Translations under genes and position numbers: made by a program
Notes under the pieces: generated by a model
Database searches by the model: none
What the model was told of the DNA's origin: nothing
Seen by the model: the letters and a program-made list of their open reading frames with translations, nothing else
Part shown: positions 25,858 through 34,909 of the stretch, one piece after another
Numbering within the stretch: position 1 is the first letter of the stretch
How the letters are laid out: the number at the start of each line of letters is the position of its first letter
Assembly: GCF_000427645.1 (NCBI RefSeq)
Contig: NZ_KE386571.1
Span: forward strand, 62,001 to 126,000
DNA length: 64,000 nt
DNA from: Sphingomonas phyllosphaerae FA2
GTDB taxonomy: Bacteria; Pseudomonadota; Alphaproteobacteria; Sphingomonadales; Sphingomonadaceae
Reading direction: 5' to 3'

Positions 25858-26688
25858 GTGAATTATCGCCATTCCTTCCACGCTGGTAATAGTGCCGATG
25901 TGGTCAAGCACAGTCTCCTCATAGAGCTTGTACGCGCTTTGCAACAAAAGCCGGGAGCGCTGACCCTGATCGACACGCATGCCGGTTGCGGGCTGTACGA
26001 TCTTGGCGGGGAAGATGCTCGACGTACCGGCGAAGCGCTGCAGGGCGTCTTGCGAACCTTTGAAGACGCCAACCCGCTGCTAGACGATTATCGTGCGGCG
26101 GTGCGGGCGGTGAATGTTTCGTCCGAACCACACCTATATCCCGGCTCGCCACGGATCCTGGCGCAACTCGTTCGCCCGCAGGATTTTTTGATCCTGAACG
26201 AAAAACATCCGGAGGATGCCGACACGCTGCGCCGGGCGATGCGCGACACCTCCGCTGCCGTGCACGAGCGCGACGCGTATGAATTCTGGCGAGCGATGGT
26301 GCCGCCGCGCACGGCGCGCGGTGTAGTGATCGTCGACCCGCCCTATGAGCAGACCGACGAACGCGCCCGCATCACTGCGACCCTCGCGGCGGCTTACCCC
26401 AAATGGTCGCACGGCGTGACGGTGATCTGGTATCCGCTGAAGGACCGTAGCCTCCACTGGCGGTGGAAGGAGCAATTGCGCTCGCTCGGCATCCGCAAGT
26501 TCCTGAACGTCGAGCATTGGCTGTACGACGTCGACCAGCCGGGCATCTACAACGGCGCGGGCCTGTTCATCATCAACCCGCCCTATGCCTTCACGCAGGC
26601 GCTGCCGCCGATGCTGGAGGTGCTCCGCGCCGTCCTTGCGCCCGAGGGGCATCGCGGTGCGATTACGGCGGACTGGCTGACCGGGTGA
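25858..26688 (+). CDS. rlmJ: 23S rRNA (adenine-2030-N6)-methyltransferase RlmJ
   Basis: The 276-residue protein (family usual length about 280) starts NYRHSFHAGNSADVVKH, the hallmark of RlmJ. It has the SAM-binding LIDTHAGCGLYDL and the N6-adenine methyltransferase catalytic motif DPPY in VIVDPPYEQ. It modifies A2030 of 23S rRNA. I chose GTG 25858, because homologous sequence begins immediately after it; the upstream in-frame ATG at 25807 would add unrelated residues. It is monocistronic and unrelated to its neighbours. Confidence 0.95.
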   Translation: MNYRHSFHAGNSADVVKHSLLIELVRALQQKPGALTLIDTHAGCGLYDLGGEDARRTGEALQGVLRTFEDANPLLDDYRAAVRAVNVSSEPHLYPGSPRILAQLVRPQDFLILNEKHPEDADTLRRAMRDTSAAVHERDAYEFWRAMVPPRTARGVVIVDPPYEQTDERARITATLAAAYPKWSHGVTVIWYPLKDRSLHWRWKEQLRSLGIRKFLNVEHWLYDVDQPGIYNGAGLFIINPPYAFTQALPPMLEVLRAVLAPEGHRGAITADWLTG

Positions 26689-26970
26689 AAGAAGACGTTG
26701 CGGCTTTTCGGCTGCGCCGAATCCGCGTGCCCCGATCCGTTCGGCCGTGAAGCCCGGGGCTCGATTGAAGGCGATGATACCTGTCGGCGGGGAGGGGCTT
26801 GACCGACAAACCGGGCGCAAAGCCGCCGATCCGCGCAAGCGATTGAATACGAACAACAAGACTGACAATTGGCCGCTTAGCTTGCTTTGGACCGAAGTCG
26901 GATTCGCCGCCGCCTATCCCGTTGTGATCGTTCTACATTCCAGAAATTTGGCTTCTCAGGTTAAAAGTAT

Positions 26971-27009
26971 GACAATTCAATTGTCCGGCATTTGGCTTTT
27001 TGCGATATA
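26971..27009 (+). promoter_or_regulatory. Promoter with palindromic operator for TonB receptor-halogenase operon
   Basis: GACAATTCAATTGTC (26971-26985) is a perfect 15-base palindrome. It overlaps a possible -35 (TTGTCC, 26981-26986). A -10-like GATATA lies at 27004-27009 after a 17-base spacer. The ATG of the receptor is at 27054 with AGGAGG just before it. A second GACAATTG half-like sequence is near 26861. A repressor binding here would block the promoter; no regulator gene is adjacent. The rest of 26689-26970 shows nothing else recognisable. Confidence 0.55.
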
Positions 27010-27053
27010 GGCTAGGTTAGCTGCGACACGGCAGCGACTTGAGGAGGGGGTAT

Positions 27054-29909
27054 ATGCGGAAGCTGGAAGCGCGTTGGTTGGTCGGTGCATCGATGGTGGC
27101 GATCGCCGTCTTCGGATCGAGTGGCATGGCCGGTGCGCAGGTGAGCGCAACGCCGGCGATGCTGGCCGGCGGCGTCGGGGCCGGGCAGGGTGGCACTGCT
27201 GACCAGTCCACTGGCGCGTTGAACGCCTCGCAAGTCGCGCAACAGGATCAGAACGAGCAGGACATCGTGGTCACCGGCGTCCGGGAGTCGCTGCGCTCGG
27301 CACAGGCGCTGAAGCGCAACGCCAGCCAGATCCTCGACTCGGTACAGGCGACGGACATCGGCAAGCTGCCCGACGCCAACACCACCGAGGCGCTGCAACG
27401 CATCACCGGTGTGCAGATCCAGCGGCGCTATGGCGAGGGGGCGACCGACTTCGATCACCGCACGTCGCCGGCGATCACCGTCCGCGGGCTTACCCAGGTC
27501 CAGAACTTCCTCGATGGCCGCGCGGTCTATTCGGCATCGGGCGGTCGCGCCTTCGATCTGGAAGGCATCCCGCCCGAGCTGCTCGCCGGGATCGACGTCT
27601 ACAAGAACGCGCCCGCCAACATCATCGAGGGCGGCGTCGGCGCGGCGGTGAACCTGCGCACGCGGCTGCCGTTCGACCAGCCCGGCCAGACGATCAGCGG
27701 CACCGTCCGCGGCAATTACTACGACCGGGTCGACAAGTTCGGCTATTCGGCGTCGGGGCTCTACAGCAACCGCTTCGACACCGGGATCGGCGAGATCGGC
27801 ATCCTCGCCAATGCGGTCTATTCGACGAGCGCCTATCGCCAGGACGGCATTCTCGCCAACCCGCAGAACCCGATCCCGGCCGGATCGATCGCCGGCGCGC
27901 CCGCCAATGCCCGGGCGCCAATGGGGATGCAGGTCTATGACGATCTGGGCGATCGTCGCCGGCTGGGCATCGCTGCCGCGGTCCAATGGCAGGCGGCGGA
28001 CAATCTGCTGGTCACCGGCCAGTATCAGCTCGCCAAATATTGGTTCAACCGCCGCGGCGCTTATTACTACACCGTCAACGGCGGATCGCAATCCAACCCG
28101 CTGCCCAGCTCGACCTTCACGTTCAACAAGGACGGCTATGCGACGTCGGGGGCGCTGCAGCAGCAGAATTTCGAGACCGGGCGCTTCGACCAGCAATTGT
28201 GGAGCCAGAGCCAGAACTTCACGCTCGGCGCCGATTGGCAGGCGACCGACCGCGCCAAGGTCCATTTCGACGTCCAGTATCTGAAGAGCTATTACAACGC
28301 CGATCGCAACGGCCACGTCCTGACGCTGTTCACCGCCGCAGGCCAGAACACGCCGACCGGATCGCCGCACCCGTCGATCATCGACTTCGACCTGCGCGGC
28401 AGCCGCCCGCGGTGGGACGTGCGCGACAAGGCTTTGCTGACGAACCCCGCCAATTACGCGACGCCGTTCATCGCCGACGCGTTGCAACGCAACGACGCCG
28501 ATACGCTCGCGCTCGCCTATGACATCGAATATGATCTCGAGGGCGGCTTCCTGCAGAAGCTGCGCGGCGGCGCGCGCTATTCTGACAATTCGATTGATCT
28601 GCGCGGTACGTGGAACGGCGTCTGCCTCTACGCTACCGGCCCCGATCCGTCCTGCTCGGCGAAGGACGGCACCGCGCTGATCCCGCTCAGCCGCAATCCG
28701 GAGCTGGCGATGTCGGCGCCGTCCCCGAACTTCTTCGACGGCAAGAGCGTCACCGGCGGGCTGCTGTATCCGGCGCTGCCCGGCGGCGGCGGCGTGACCG
28801 GCGACGTCTGGAAGCAGACCAAGGCGCTGTACGCGCTGTTCGGCGCCAAGACCAAGGACGCCTTCACCCCCGGCGATCTCAACGCGCAGACCGAAAAGAC
28901 CTACACCGTCTGGGGGTCGACCGATTATGCGTTCGAGGCGGGCAGCATCCGCTTCGACGGCAATGCGGGCGTACGGCTGGTCAAGACCGACCTCACCTCG
29001 TTCGGGACGCAATTCAATTCGGACGGCACCACCTCGCCGCTGGCGGTCGCCAAGAGCTACACCCGCGCATTGCCCAGCGTGAACCTGCGCGCGCGGATCA
29101 CCGAGGAGTTCCAGATGCGCTTCGCCTATTCAAAGGGGCTGGCGCGACCGAACTTCGATCAACTGTCGACCAATCTCACGCTCAACAACGCCAATCAGGT
29201 CAATCCGATCACCGGTCGCCCGAGTGCCAGCTCCGGCAATCCGCGGCTCAACCCGATCGAATCCAACAATTTCGACCTGACCGCCGAATGGTATTTCGCG
29301 CCGGCCGGGTCGGTGACCGGTGGTCTGTTCTACAAGAAGGTCGACGGATTCCTGGCCAGCGGTACGCTGGTCCAGACCTTCCAGGGCCGCGCCTATGACG
29401 TCAGCACCGTGCTCAATTCGGGCAAGGGCACCGTCAAGGGCGCCGAGATCGGCTATCAGCAGTTCCTCGACTTCCTGCCCGGTCTGTTCAGCGGCTTCGG
29501 GGTGCAGGCCAATTACACCTATGTCGACTCGAACGTCACGAATCCGTTCGCGGCCGCCGGCTCCGGTCAGTCGGCGCAGCTGCCGCTCGAGAAATTGTCG
29601 AAGCACAATTACAATTTGATCGGGCTGTACGAGAAGGGGCCGCTGACCGCGCGGCTCGCCTATAATTGGCGGTCGAGCTACCTCGACCAGACGTTCGGCG
29701 CGGGCACCAACCAGCCGCAATATGCCAAGCCCTATGCGTCGCTCGACGCATCGGTGAGCGTCAACCTCAACACCCATGTCGCGATCTCGGCGGATGCGGT
29801 GAACCTGACCAATCGCATGAACGTCACGTACATCGGCACGATCGGTCAGCCGCTGCAATATCAGCTCAACGATCGCCGCTTCGGCCTGTCGCTACGCGCG
29901 ACCTATTGA
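27054..29909 (+). CDS. TonB-dependent outer-membrane receptor
   Basis: The 951-residue receptor has a signal peptide (LVGASMVAIAVFGSSGMAGA), an N-terminal IVVTGVRESLRSAQALK TonB box/plug start, and a plug with DANTTEALQRITGVQIQRR and AITVRGLTQVQNF. A 22-strand-type barrel ends in RFGLSLRATY. It belongs to the sphingomonad/Caulobacter carbohydrate-import group. The start is fixed by AGGAGG seven bases before the ATG at 27054; an upstream TTG lies within that site. It precedes DUF6445 and a flavin halogenase, a combination seen repeatedly in sphingomonads, Caulobacter and Xanthomonas. Confidence 0.95.
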   Translation: MRKLEARWLVGASMVAIAVFGSSGMAGAQVSATPAMLAGGVGAGQGGTADQSTGALNASQVAQQDQNEQDIVVTGVRESLRSAQALKRNASQILDSVQATDIGKLPDANTTEALQRITGVQIQRRYGEGATDFDHRTSPAITVRGLTQVQNFLDGRAVYSASGGRAFDLEGIPPELLAGIDVYKNAPANIIEGGVGAAVNLRTRLPFDQPGQTISGTVRGNYYDRVDKFGYSASGLYSNRFDTGIGEIGILANAVYSTSAYRQDGILANPQNPIPAGSIAGAPANARAPMGMQVYDDLGDRRRLGIAAAVQWQAADNLLVTGQYQLAKYWFNRRGAYYYTVNGGSQSNPLPSSTFTFNKDGYATSGALQQQNFETGRFDQQLWSQSQNFTLGADWQATDRAKVHFDVQYLKSYYNADRNGHVLTLFTAAGQNTPTGSPHPSIIDFDLRGSRPRWDVRDKALLTNPANYATPFIADALQRNDADTLALAYDIEYDLEGGFLQKLRGGARYSDNSIDLRGTWNGVCLYATGPDPSCSAKDGTALIPLSRNPELAMSAPSPNFFDGKSVTGGLLYPALPGGGGVTGDVWKQTKALYALFGAKTKDAFTPGDLNAQTEKTYTVWGSTDYAFEAGSIRFDGNAGVRLVKTDLTSFGTQFNSDGTTSPLAVAKSYTRALPSVNLRARITEEFQMRFAYSKGLARPNFDQLSTNLTLNNANQVNPITGRPSASSGNPRLNPIESNNFDLTAEWYFAPAGSVTGGLFYKKVDGFLASGTLVQTFQGRAYDVSTVLNSGKGTVKGAEIGYQQFLDFLPGLFSGFGVQANYTYVDSNVTNPFAAAGSGQSAQLPLEKLSKHNYNLIGLYEKGPLTARLAYNWRSSYLDQTFGAGTNQPQYAKPYASLDASVSVNLNTHVAISADAVNLTNRMNVTYIGTIGQPLQYQLNDRRFGLSLRATY

Positions 29910-29971
29910 CGACCCCTCCCGGCCTCTCCTGATAGGAAGAGGCCGGCATCGTTTGGAGGGAAGGAGCGTCG

Positions 29972-30688
29972 GTGGGGGTTCGGCACGATCTGGCGTTCGC
30001 CCCCGGCGCGACCCTGACCATCCTGCACGTCGGCACCGAGCGCGAGCCGGTGTTGGTCGTCGATGGTGCGACCGGACAGGTCGACGCACTGCGCGCGTTC
30101 GCCGTCAGTCAGGCCGCGTTCGCGCCGGCCGCAAGCGTCGGCAATGGCTATCCCGGCCTGCTCGGCACCGCGCCGGTCGCGTATGTCGACGCGATGGTGC
30201 GCGGGATCCTGCCGCTGATCGCGGCGCATTTTACCGGTTGCCCGGTCCGGCCAGCGCGTGCCCGCGGCAACTTCTCGCTCGTCACCACCGCCCCGGCCGA
30301 TCTGACCGCCGACCAGCGCGTGCCGCATGTCGACACCGCCGACAGGCTGCAATTCGCGACCGTCCACTTCCTGTCGCCGGGAAATTCCGACGGCACCGCC
30401 TTCTTTCGCCATCGCGCAACCGGGTTCGAGACGCTCGATGCCGAACGATGGCCCGCCTACCAGGCGGCGCGCGCCCACGATCCGGTCGCGCCGCCTCGCT
30501 ATTCCATCGGCGCCGACGACGGGTTCGAGGCGATCGAGATCGTCCCCGCGATCCCCGACCGATTGCTCCTCTACCGCGCGGCGCTGCTCCATTCGGGCTG
30601 GATCACGACGCTTCCTGCACGGGCAGCCGACCCACGCCACGGCCGGCTGACCGGCAACCTGTTCCTGCAATGCCGGGTGGACGCATGA
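29972..30688 (+). CDS. DUF6445 family protein (halogenase-associated)
   Basis: The 238-residue cytosolic protein matches the DUF6445 family that sits next to tryptophan-halogenase-like genes. Recognisable parts are PHVDTADRLQFATVHFLS, GTAFFRHRATGFE and LYRAALLHSGWI. The PHVD ... H pattern is reminiscent of the metal facial triad of 2-oxoglutarate oxygenases (His-x-Asp plus a later His), so an oxygenase-like fold is possible. The start is GTG 29972 with GAAGGAGCG just upstream. Its stop overlaps the halogenase start (ATGA). Function is unknown. Confidence 0.75.
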   Translation: MGVRHDLAFAPGATLTILHVGTEREPVLVVDGATGQVDALRAFAVSQAAFAPAASVGNGYPGLLGTAPVAYVDAMVRGILPLIAAHFTGCPVRPARARGNFSLVTTAPADLTADQRVPHVDTADRLQFATVHFLSPGNSDGTAFFRHRATGFETLDAERWPAYQAARAHDPVAPPRYSIGADDGFEAIEIVPAIPDRLLLYRAALLHSGWITTLPARAADPRHGRLTGNLFLQCRVDA

Positions 30689-32205
30689 CCGACAACACAC
30701 CGCTGCGCAGAATCGCGATCGTCGGCGGCGGCACCGCCGGCTGGATGGCGGCCGCCGCGCTCGCGCGAGTCTTGGGGCCGCACGGCCCGGCGATCACGCT
30801 GGTCGAGTCCGAGGAGATCGGGACGGTCGGCGTCGGCGAGGCGACGATTCCGCCGATCCAGGCGTTCAATGCACTGCTCGGCATCGACGAAGCCGAGTTC
30901 GTCCGCGCGACGCAGGGTACGTTCAAGCTCGGTATCGAGTTCGTTGACTGGCTGCGATCGGGGCACCGCTATTTCCATCCGTTCGGCGTCTACGGCATCG
31001 ACAAGGGCGCGGTGCCGTTCGAGGCGATGTGGCAACGGCTGCGCCAGGCGGGGGAGGCGCAACCGCTGGAAGCTTATTCGATCTGCGCGGCCGCGGCGCG
31101 CGCGGGCCGGTTCATGCCGCCCCAGCCGGGCAACACGCCGCTCGCGCATATCGGCTATGCCTTCCATTTCGACGCTGGGCTCTATGCCCAGTTCCTGCGC
31201 CGCCATGCGGAGGCGGCCGGGGCCATGCGGCGCGAGGGGCGTGTCGTCGAAGTGATCCGAGGCGACCACCCCGACCGGATCGCCGCCGTCGTGCTGAAGG
31301 ACGGCACGCAGATCGACGCGGATTTCTTCGTCGACTGCTCGGGGTTTCGCGGGCTGCTGATTGCCGAAACGCTGGGCGCGACCTTCGAGGATTGGGGCCA
31401 ATGGCTTCCCAATGATCGCGCCGTCGCTGTCCCAACCGCGAACATCGCGCCGCCCGCGCCCTACACGCGCTCCACCGCGCGGGCAGCGGGCTGGCAATGG
31501 CGCATCCCGTTGCAGCACCGCGTTGGCAATGGCCATGTCTATGCCAGCCGGCACCTCTCCGAGGACGAGGCGACCGCGACGCTTCTAGCCAACCTTGATG
31601 GCGAGCCGCTGGCTGCGCCGCGCCAGCTCCGCTTCCGCACCGGGCGGCTCGACCGGTTCTGGATCGGCAATTGCGTTGCGCTCGGGCTGGCGAGCGGGTT
31701 CATGGAGCCGCTGGAATCGACCAGCATCCATCTGATCCAGGCGGGAATCGCGCGGCTGCTAGAAATGCTGCCGACCCGCGCGTTCGAGCCCGCAGACACG
31801 CGCCGCTACAACCGGTTGATGGTGGCGGAGTTCGAGAGCATCCGCGATTTCCTGATCCTGCATTTTCACGCGACCGAGCGGCGCGACACGGCCTATTGGC
31901 GCGATCTGGCTGCGATGCCGATCCCGGAGACGCTGGCCGAGCGACTGGCGATCCATGCGCGAACCGGGCGGGTGTATCGCGAGGCGGATGAGCTGTTCAC
32001 CAAAACGAGCTGGCTGGCGGTCATGAACGGGCAAGGGCTGACGGCCGATGGCTACGATCCGCTGGCGGCGGGCATGGCGCTGGACGAGGTGCGGGCACGG
32101 TTGCAACGGATCGCCGCGGTTACGCAGGCCGCAATCGGGCATATGCCCGCGCATGCCGACTTCATCGCGCGCCATTGCGCTGCGGCCCCGATGATGGTGC
32201 CTTGA
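30685..32205 (+). CDS. Flavin-dependent tryptophan-halogenase-like enzyme
   Basis: This 506-residue FADH2-dependent halogenase has the FAD-binding GGGTAGWMAAAAL and the halogenase signature WQWRIPL (WxWxIP). The catalytic lysine is in GTFKLGIEFVDW, and the conserved Glu is in GFMEPLESTSIHLI. Such enzymes make HOX at the flavin and chlorinate or brominate an aromatic substrate held near the lysine. In this genomic setting (TonB receptor plus DUF6445, no natural-product genes) the substrate is unknown; BrvH-like brominases come from a similar context. A separate flavin reductase would be needed and is not present nearby. Confidence 0.92.
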   Translation: MTDNTPLRRIAIVGGGTAGWMAAAALARVLGPHGPAITLVESEEIGTVGVGEATIPPIQAFNALLGIDEAEFVRATQGTFKLGIEFVDWLRSGHRYFHPFGVYGIDKGAVPFEAMWQRLRQAGEAQPLEAYSICAAAARAGRFMPPQPGNTPLAHIGYAFHFDAGLYAQFLRRHAEAAGAMRREGRVVEVIRGDHPDRIAAVVLKDGTQIDADFFVDCSGFRGLLIAETLGATFEDWGQWLPNDRAVAVPTANIAPPAPYTRSTARAAGWQWRIPLQHRVGNGHVYASRHLSEDEATATLLANLDGEPLAAPRQLRFRTGRLDRFWIGNCVALGLASGFMEPLESTSIHLIQAGIARLLEMLPTRAFEPADTRRYNRLMVAEFESIRDFLILHFHATERRDTAYWRDLAAMPIPETLAERLAIHARTGRVYREADELFTKTSWLAVMNGQGLTADGYDPLAAGMALDEVRARLQRIAAVTQAAIGHMPAHADFIARHCAAAPMMVP

Positions 32206-32213
32206 AGGTATCG

Positions 32214-32312
32214 GCGGGTGCACCGTCATACCCGCTGAGTTCCGCCGTTCGTACGCCGGGCGGGCATGCGATGCGCACATAAGCCGGTCAGCTGCTCCCA
32301 GCATGCCCGCCC
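32214..32312. terminator. Convergent-gene hairpins, possible terminators
   Basis: GCGGGT ... ACCCGC (32214-32235) lies just after the halogenase stop. A longer 11-bp inverted repeat, GGGCGGGCATG ... CATGCCCGCCC (32258-32312), fills most of the gap to the convergent ABC gene. Neither is followed by a T-run, so they may be Rho-assisted or structural. Confidence 0.4.
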
Positions 32313-32331
32313 CCTCGTGCCTGGCATCCGC

Positions 32332-33078
32332 TCACGAACCACCGGCCAGAAGCAAGTCCAGAATTCGACCTTCGATCGTCGCGAGTTGCGCATCGCCGTG
32401 GCGACGGGGCCGGGGGGCGGGGATGTCGGTATCGCTGACGATCCTCCCTCGATCCATCATCACCACCCGATCGCTTAGCATTACCGCCTCGCCGACGTCG
32501 TGCGTGACGAAGAGCGCCGTAAATTGCTGGCGAGACCAGACATTTTCGATCAGTCGCTGCATCTCGATCCGGGTCAGTGCGTCGAGCGCACCGAGCGGCT
32601 CGTCGAAGAGCAGCAGGCGTGGCTGGCTGACCAGGGCGCGGGCCAGGGCGACGCGCTGACGCTGGCCACCCGACAGGCGTGTCGGCCATTCGTGCGCCTT
32701 GGCCGACAGGCCCACCAACGCCAGCGTCTCGGCGGCGCGCTCCCGTGCGTCGGGCAGATCGCCGGCGCCGAGCACGACGTTCGTCAGGACGTCGAACCAC
32801 GGGAGCAGGCGCGGTTCCTGAAACACGATGCGGGCGCGGTCGCGGTCCACGGTGATGGTGCCGCGCTGAGGTGCCTCCAGCCCGATGATCGTGCGCAGAA
32901 GCGTGCTCTTGCCGCAGCCGGAACGGCCGACGATCGATACGAACGCGCCGGGATCGACCACGAGGTCGAGGTTGTCGATCACCGGAGGTCCATCGAACGC
33001 GACGACCAGTCCGGACACCACGATCGGCGTACCACCGGATGCTTGTTCCACGAGCGGCCGCGAAGCGGTCTGCGCCAT
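32332..33078 (-). CDS. ssuB: Sulfonate/nitrate-type ABC transporter ATPase (SsuB-like)
   Basis: The 248-residue ATPase has Walker A GRSGCGKST, Q-loop FQEPRLLPW, signature LSGGQRQRVALARAL, Walker B LLLFDEPLGALD and switch His in FVTHDVGEA. The pattern is that of the SsuB/TauB/NrtD group. I start at ATG 33078, which has GGAG nine bases upstream and lies just past the permease stop; ATG 33093 is an alternative inside the permease gene. It is the last gene of the organosulfur operon and powers uptake through the adjacent permease. Confidence 0.92.
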   Translation of the reverse strand: MAQTASRPLVEQASGGTPIVVSGLVVAFDGPPVIDNLDLVVDPGAFVSIVGRSGCGKSTLLRTIIGLEAPQRGTITVDRDRARIVFQEPRLLPWFDVLTNVVLGAGDLPDARERAAETLALVGLSAKAHEWPTRLSGGQRQRVALARALVSQPRLLLFDEPLGALDALTRIEMQRLIENVWSRQQFTALFVTHDVGEAVMLSDRVVMMDRGRIVSDTDIPAPRPRRHGDAQLATIEGRILDLLLAGGS

Positions 33079-33079
33079 G

Positions 33080-33934
33080 TCAACGCTCTCCATAAGCGGG
33101 GTTCCAGCGCAGCAGACGGCGCTCGGCCGCGCGCGTCGCCGTGTCGGTCAGCTTGCCGAGCGCGCCGTAGATGACGATCGTCAGCACGATGACGTCGGTC
33201 TGGCTGAACTCGCGCGCCTGGTTCGCCATATAGCCGATACCGGAACTGGCGGCGATCGTCTCCGCCACGATCAGCGCCAGCCACATCAAACCGAGTGCGA
33301 AGCGGATGCCGACCAGTATCGACGGCAGCGCGCCGGGCAGCGTGACGCGCCGGAACAGCGTCGTCCGTCCCATGCCGTAGACGCGCCCCATCTCGAGCAG
33401 GCTGCGATCGACCGACCGCACGCCATGATAGGAATTGAGGTAGAGCGGGAAGAACACGCTCCATCCGATCAGCGCGATCTTCGCGCCCTCGTCGATCCCT
33501 AGCCAGAGGATGATGAGCGGAAGCAGCGCGAACGGCGGCACGCTGCGTAGCGCCTGGATCGTGGGGTCGAGCAGCCGGCGCAACCCGACCGATATGGCGG
33601 TTGCGATGCCCAGCAGCAGACCAAGCGTCCCTCCCACCGCCAGCCCCGCCAGCGCCCGGCTGGCGCTGATCGCGAGGTTGGTCGGCAGCGTGCCGTCGCG
33701 GGTGAGTTGCCATCCCGCGGTCAGGACGGCCACCGGCGCCGGCAGCACCGACGCAGGCAACGCGCCCGTCGCCGATCCCGCTTCCCAGCCGGCGAGCAAC
33801 AGCGCCGGCACCAGCAGCGGCGTCCAGCGCGACCGGGCGAGACGCGACTCTTGGATCTGCCGGGTGGCCGCGCGGCTGGCCACCGCGCGCGGGTCCGCAG
33901 CGCGGCGGGGAGGTCCATAAGCAAGACTGGCCAT
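33080..33934 (-). CDS. ssuC: Sulfonate-type ABC transporter permease (SsuC-like)
   Basis: The 284-residue membrane protein has about six helices and the BPD_transp_1 cytoplasmic EAA-type loop (EMGRVYGMGRTTLFRRVTLP) that docks on the ATPase. The N-terminal 40 residues are Arg/Ala-rich and cytosolic, slightly longer than usual. It lies 12 bases after the binding-protein gene and next to the ATPase gene. Confidence 0.92.
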   Translation of the reverse strand: MASLAYGPPRRAADPRAVASRAATRQIQESRLARSRWTPLLVPALLLAGWEAGSATGALPASVLPAPVAVLTAGWQLTRDGTLPTNLAISASRALAGLAVGGTLGLLLGIATAISVGLRRLLDPTIQALRSVPPFALLPLIILWLGIDEGAKIALIGWSVFFPLYLNSYHGVRSVDRSLLEMGRVYGMGRTTLFRRVTLPGALPSILVGIRFALGLMWLALIVAETIAASSGIGYMANQAREFSQTDVIVLTIVIYGALGKLTDTATRAAERRLLRWNPAYGER

Positions 33935-33946
33935 GATCGTCTCCTC

Positions 33947-34909
33947 TCAGCGCTTCGGCGTCCAGCCGGTCCAGGCGGCGGCCTGCGCGTCGACCTTGCG
34001 GGTCAGCACCCCTGCCTCGAACAGGATGTCGCTAACCCGCTGCTGGTTGGCGATCTCGGCGGGCGCCACCGGGTTCACGGCGAACGGCGTGCCGGTGAAG
34101 CGGTCGAGCATTCGCCGCTGAAGCGGTGGGGAGATGCGGGTCGCCGCGGCGAACAATGGCGCCACCTGATCGAGATGCGCGTCCGCCCATGCCGCCTCGT
34201 CACGCAATGCGTCGAGCACGGCGCGAACCTGCTGCGGCTGTGCCTTCACCCACGCGCCGCGCGCGATGTAGAAATTGGTCGCGGCCAATCCTCCGCGGTC
34301 GAGCGGGACGACACGCCCACCGATCTTGTCCTCGGCGAGCGTAAGATACGGGTCCCACGTCAGCCACGCGTCGATCGCGCCGTTGGCGAAGGCGGTCATC
34401 GTATCGCCGGGAGGCAGATTGACGGGGGTCACGTCCTTGAGGGTCAGGCCGTATTTCCTGAGCGCGACGATCGCCGCGACCTCCGCCGCCGATCCCTTTA
34501 CGAACGCCAGGCGCTTGCCCTTCAGATCTGCCGCCGTGCGGATCGGCGAGCCCTTGGGAACGAGCAACTGGCTGCCGATTTCGGCGGGGAAGCTGTGCGT
34601 CGCCACATAAACGATGTCGAGCCCGGTCGCCTGGGCATAGGCGACCGGCGTATCGCCGACATGGCCGAAATCGACCGCGCCGGCACGCATGGCCTCGATG
34701 AGCGGTGGGCCCGACGGGAACTCGACCCAACGGACCGGCCCGAGATGCTCGGACTCCAGCCGCTTCGTCACCACGCCGCGAAGTCGGGCGATGAGCAGCG
34801 TGCCACCTTTCTGATAGCCGATGGTGATGCCATCGCTCTTGTTCGCCTCGCCTCCGCAGCCGGCGAGAAGCAGCGCCAGTGCGGCGACGATCCAGCCGCG
34901 CCGGGTCAT
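33947..34909 (-). CDS. ssuA: Sulfonate-type ABC substrate-binding lipoprotein (SsuA-like)
   Basis: The 320-residue binding protein of the SsuA/TauA/ThiY fold has a lipoprotein signal ALALLLAGC, with Cys18 as the lipid anchor, rather than the free periplasmic form of E. coli. The core shows IGYQKGGTLLIARLRG, VDFGHVGDTPVAYAQ and LKGKRLAFVKGSAAE. It should capture an organosulfur compound (aliphatic sulfonate or similar) at the inner membrane. The ATG overlaps the monooxygenase stop (ATGA). Confidence 0.9.
   Translation of the reverse strand: MTRRGWIVAALALLLAGCGGEANKSDGITIGYQKGGTLLIARLRGVVTKRLESEHLGPVRWVEFPSGPPLIEAMRAGAVDFGHVGDTPVAYAQATGLDIVYVATHSFPAEIGSQLLVPKGSPIRTAADLKGKRLAFVKGSAAEVAAIVALRKYGLTLKDVTPVNLPPGDTMTAFANGAIDAWLTWDPYLTLAEDKIGGRVVPLDRGGLAATNFYIARGAWVKAQPQQVRAVLDALRDEAAWADAHLDQVAPLFAAATRISPPLQRRMLDRFTGTPFAVNPVAPAEIANQQRVSDILFEAGVLTRKVDAQAAAWTGWTPKR

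Noticed and set aside
27012-29012. A 666-codon minus-strand frame opposite the TonB receptor
   Set aside because: The plus-strand receptor has a clear signal peptide, plug and barrel; the opposite frame has no recognisable domain.
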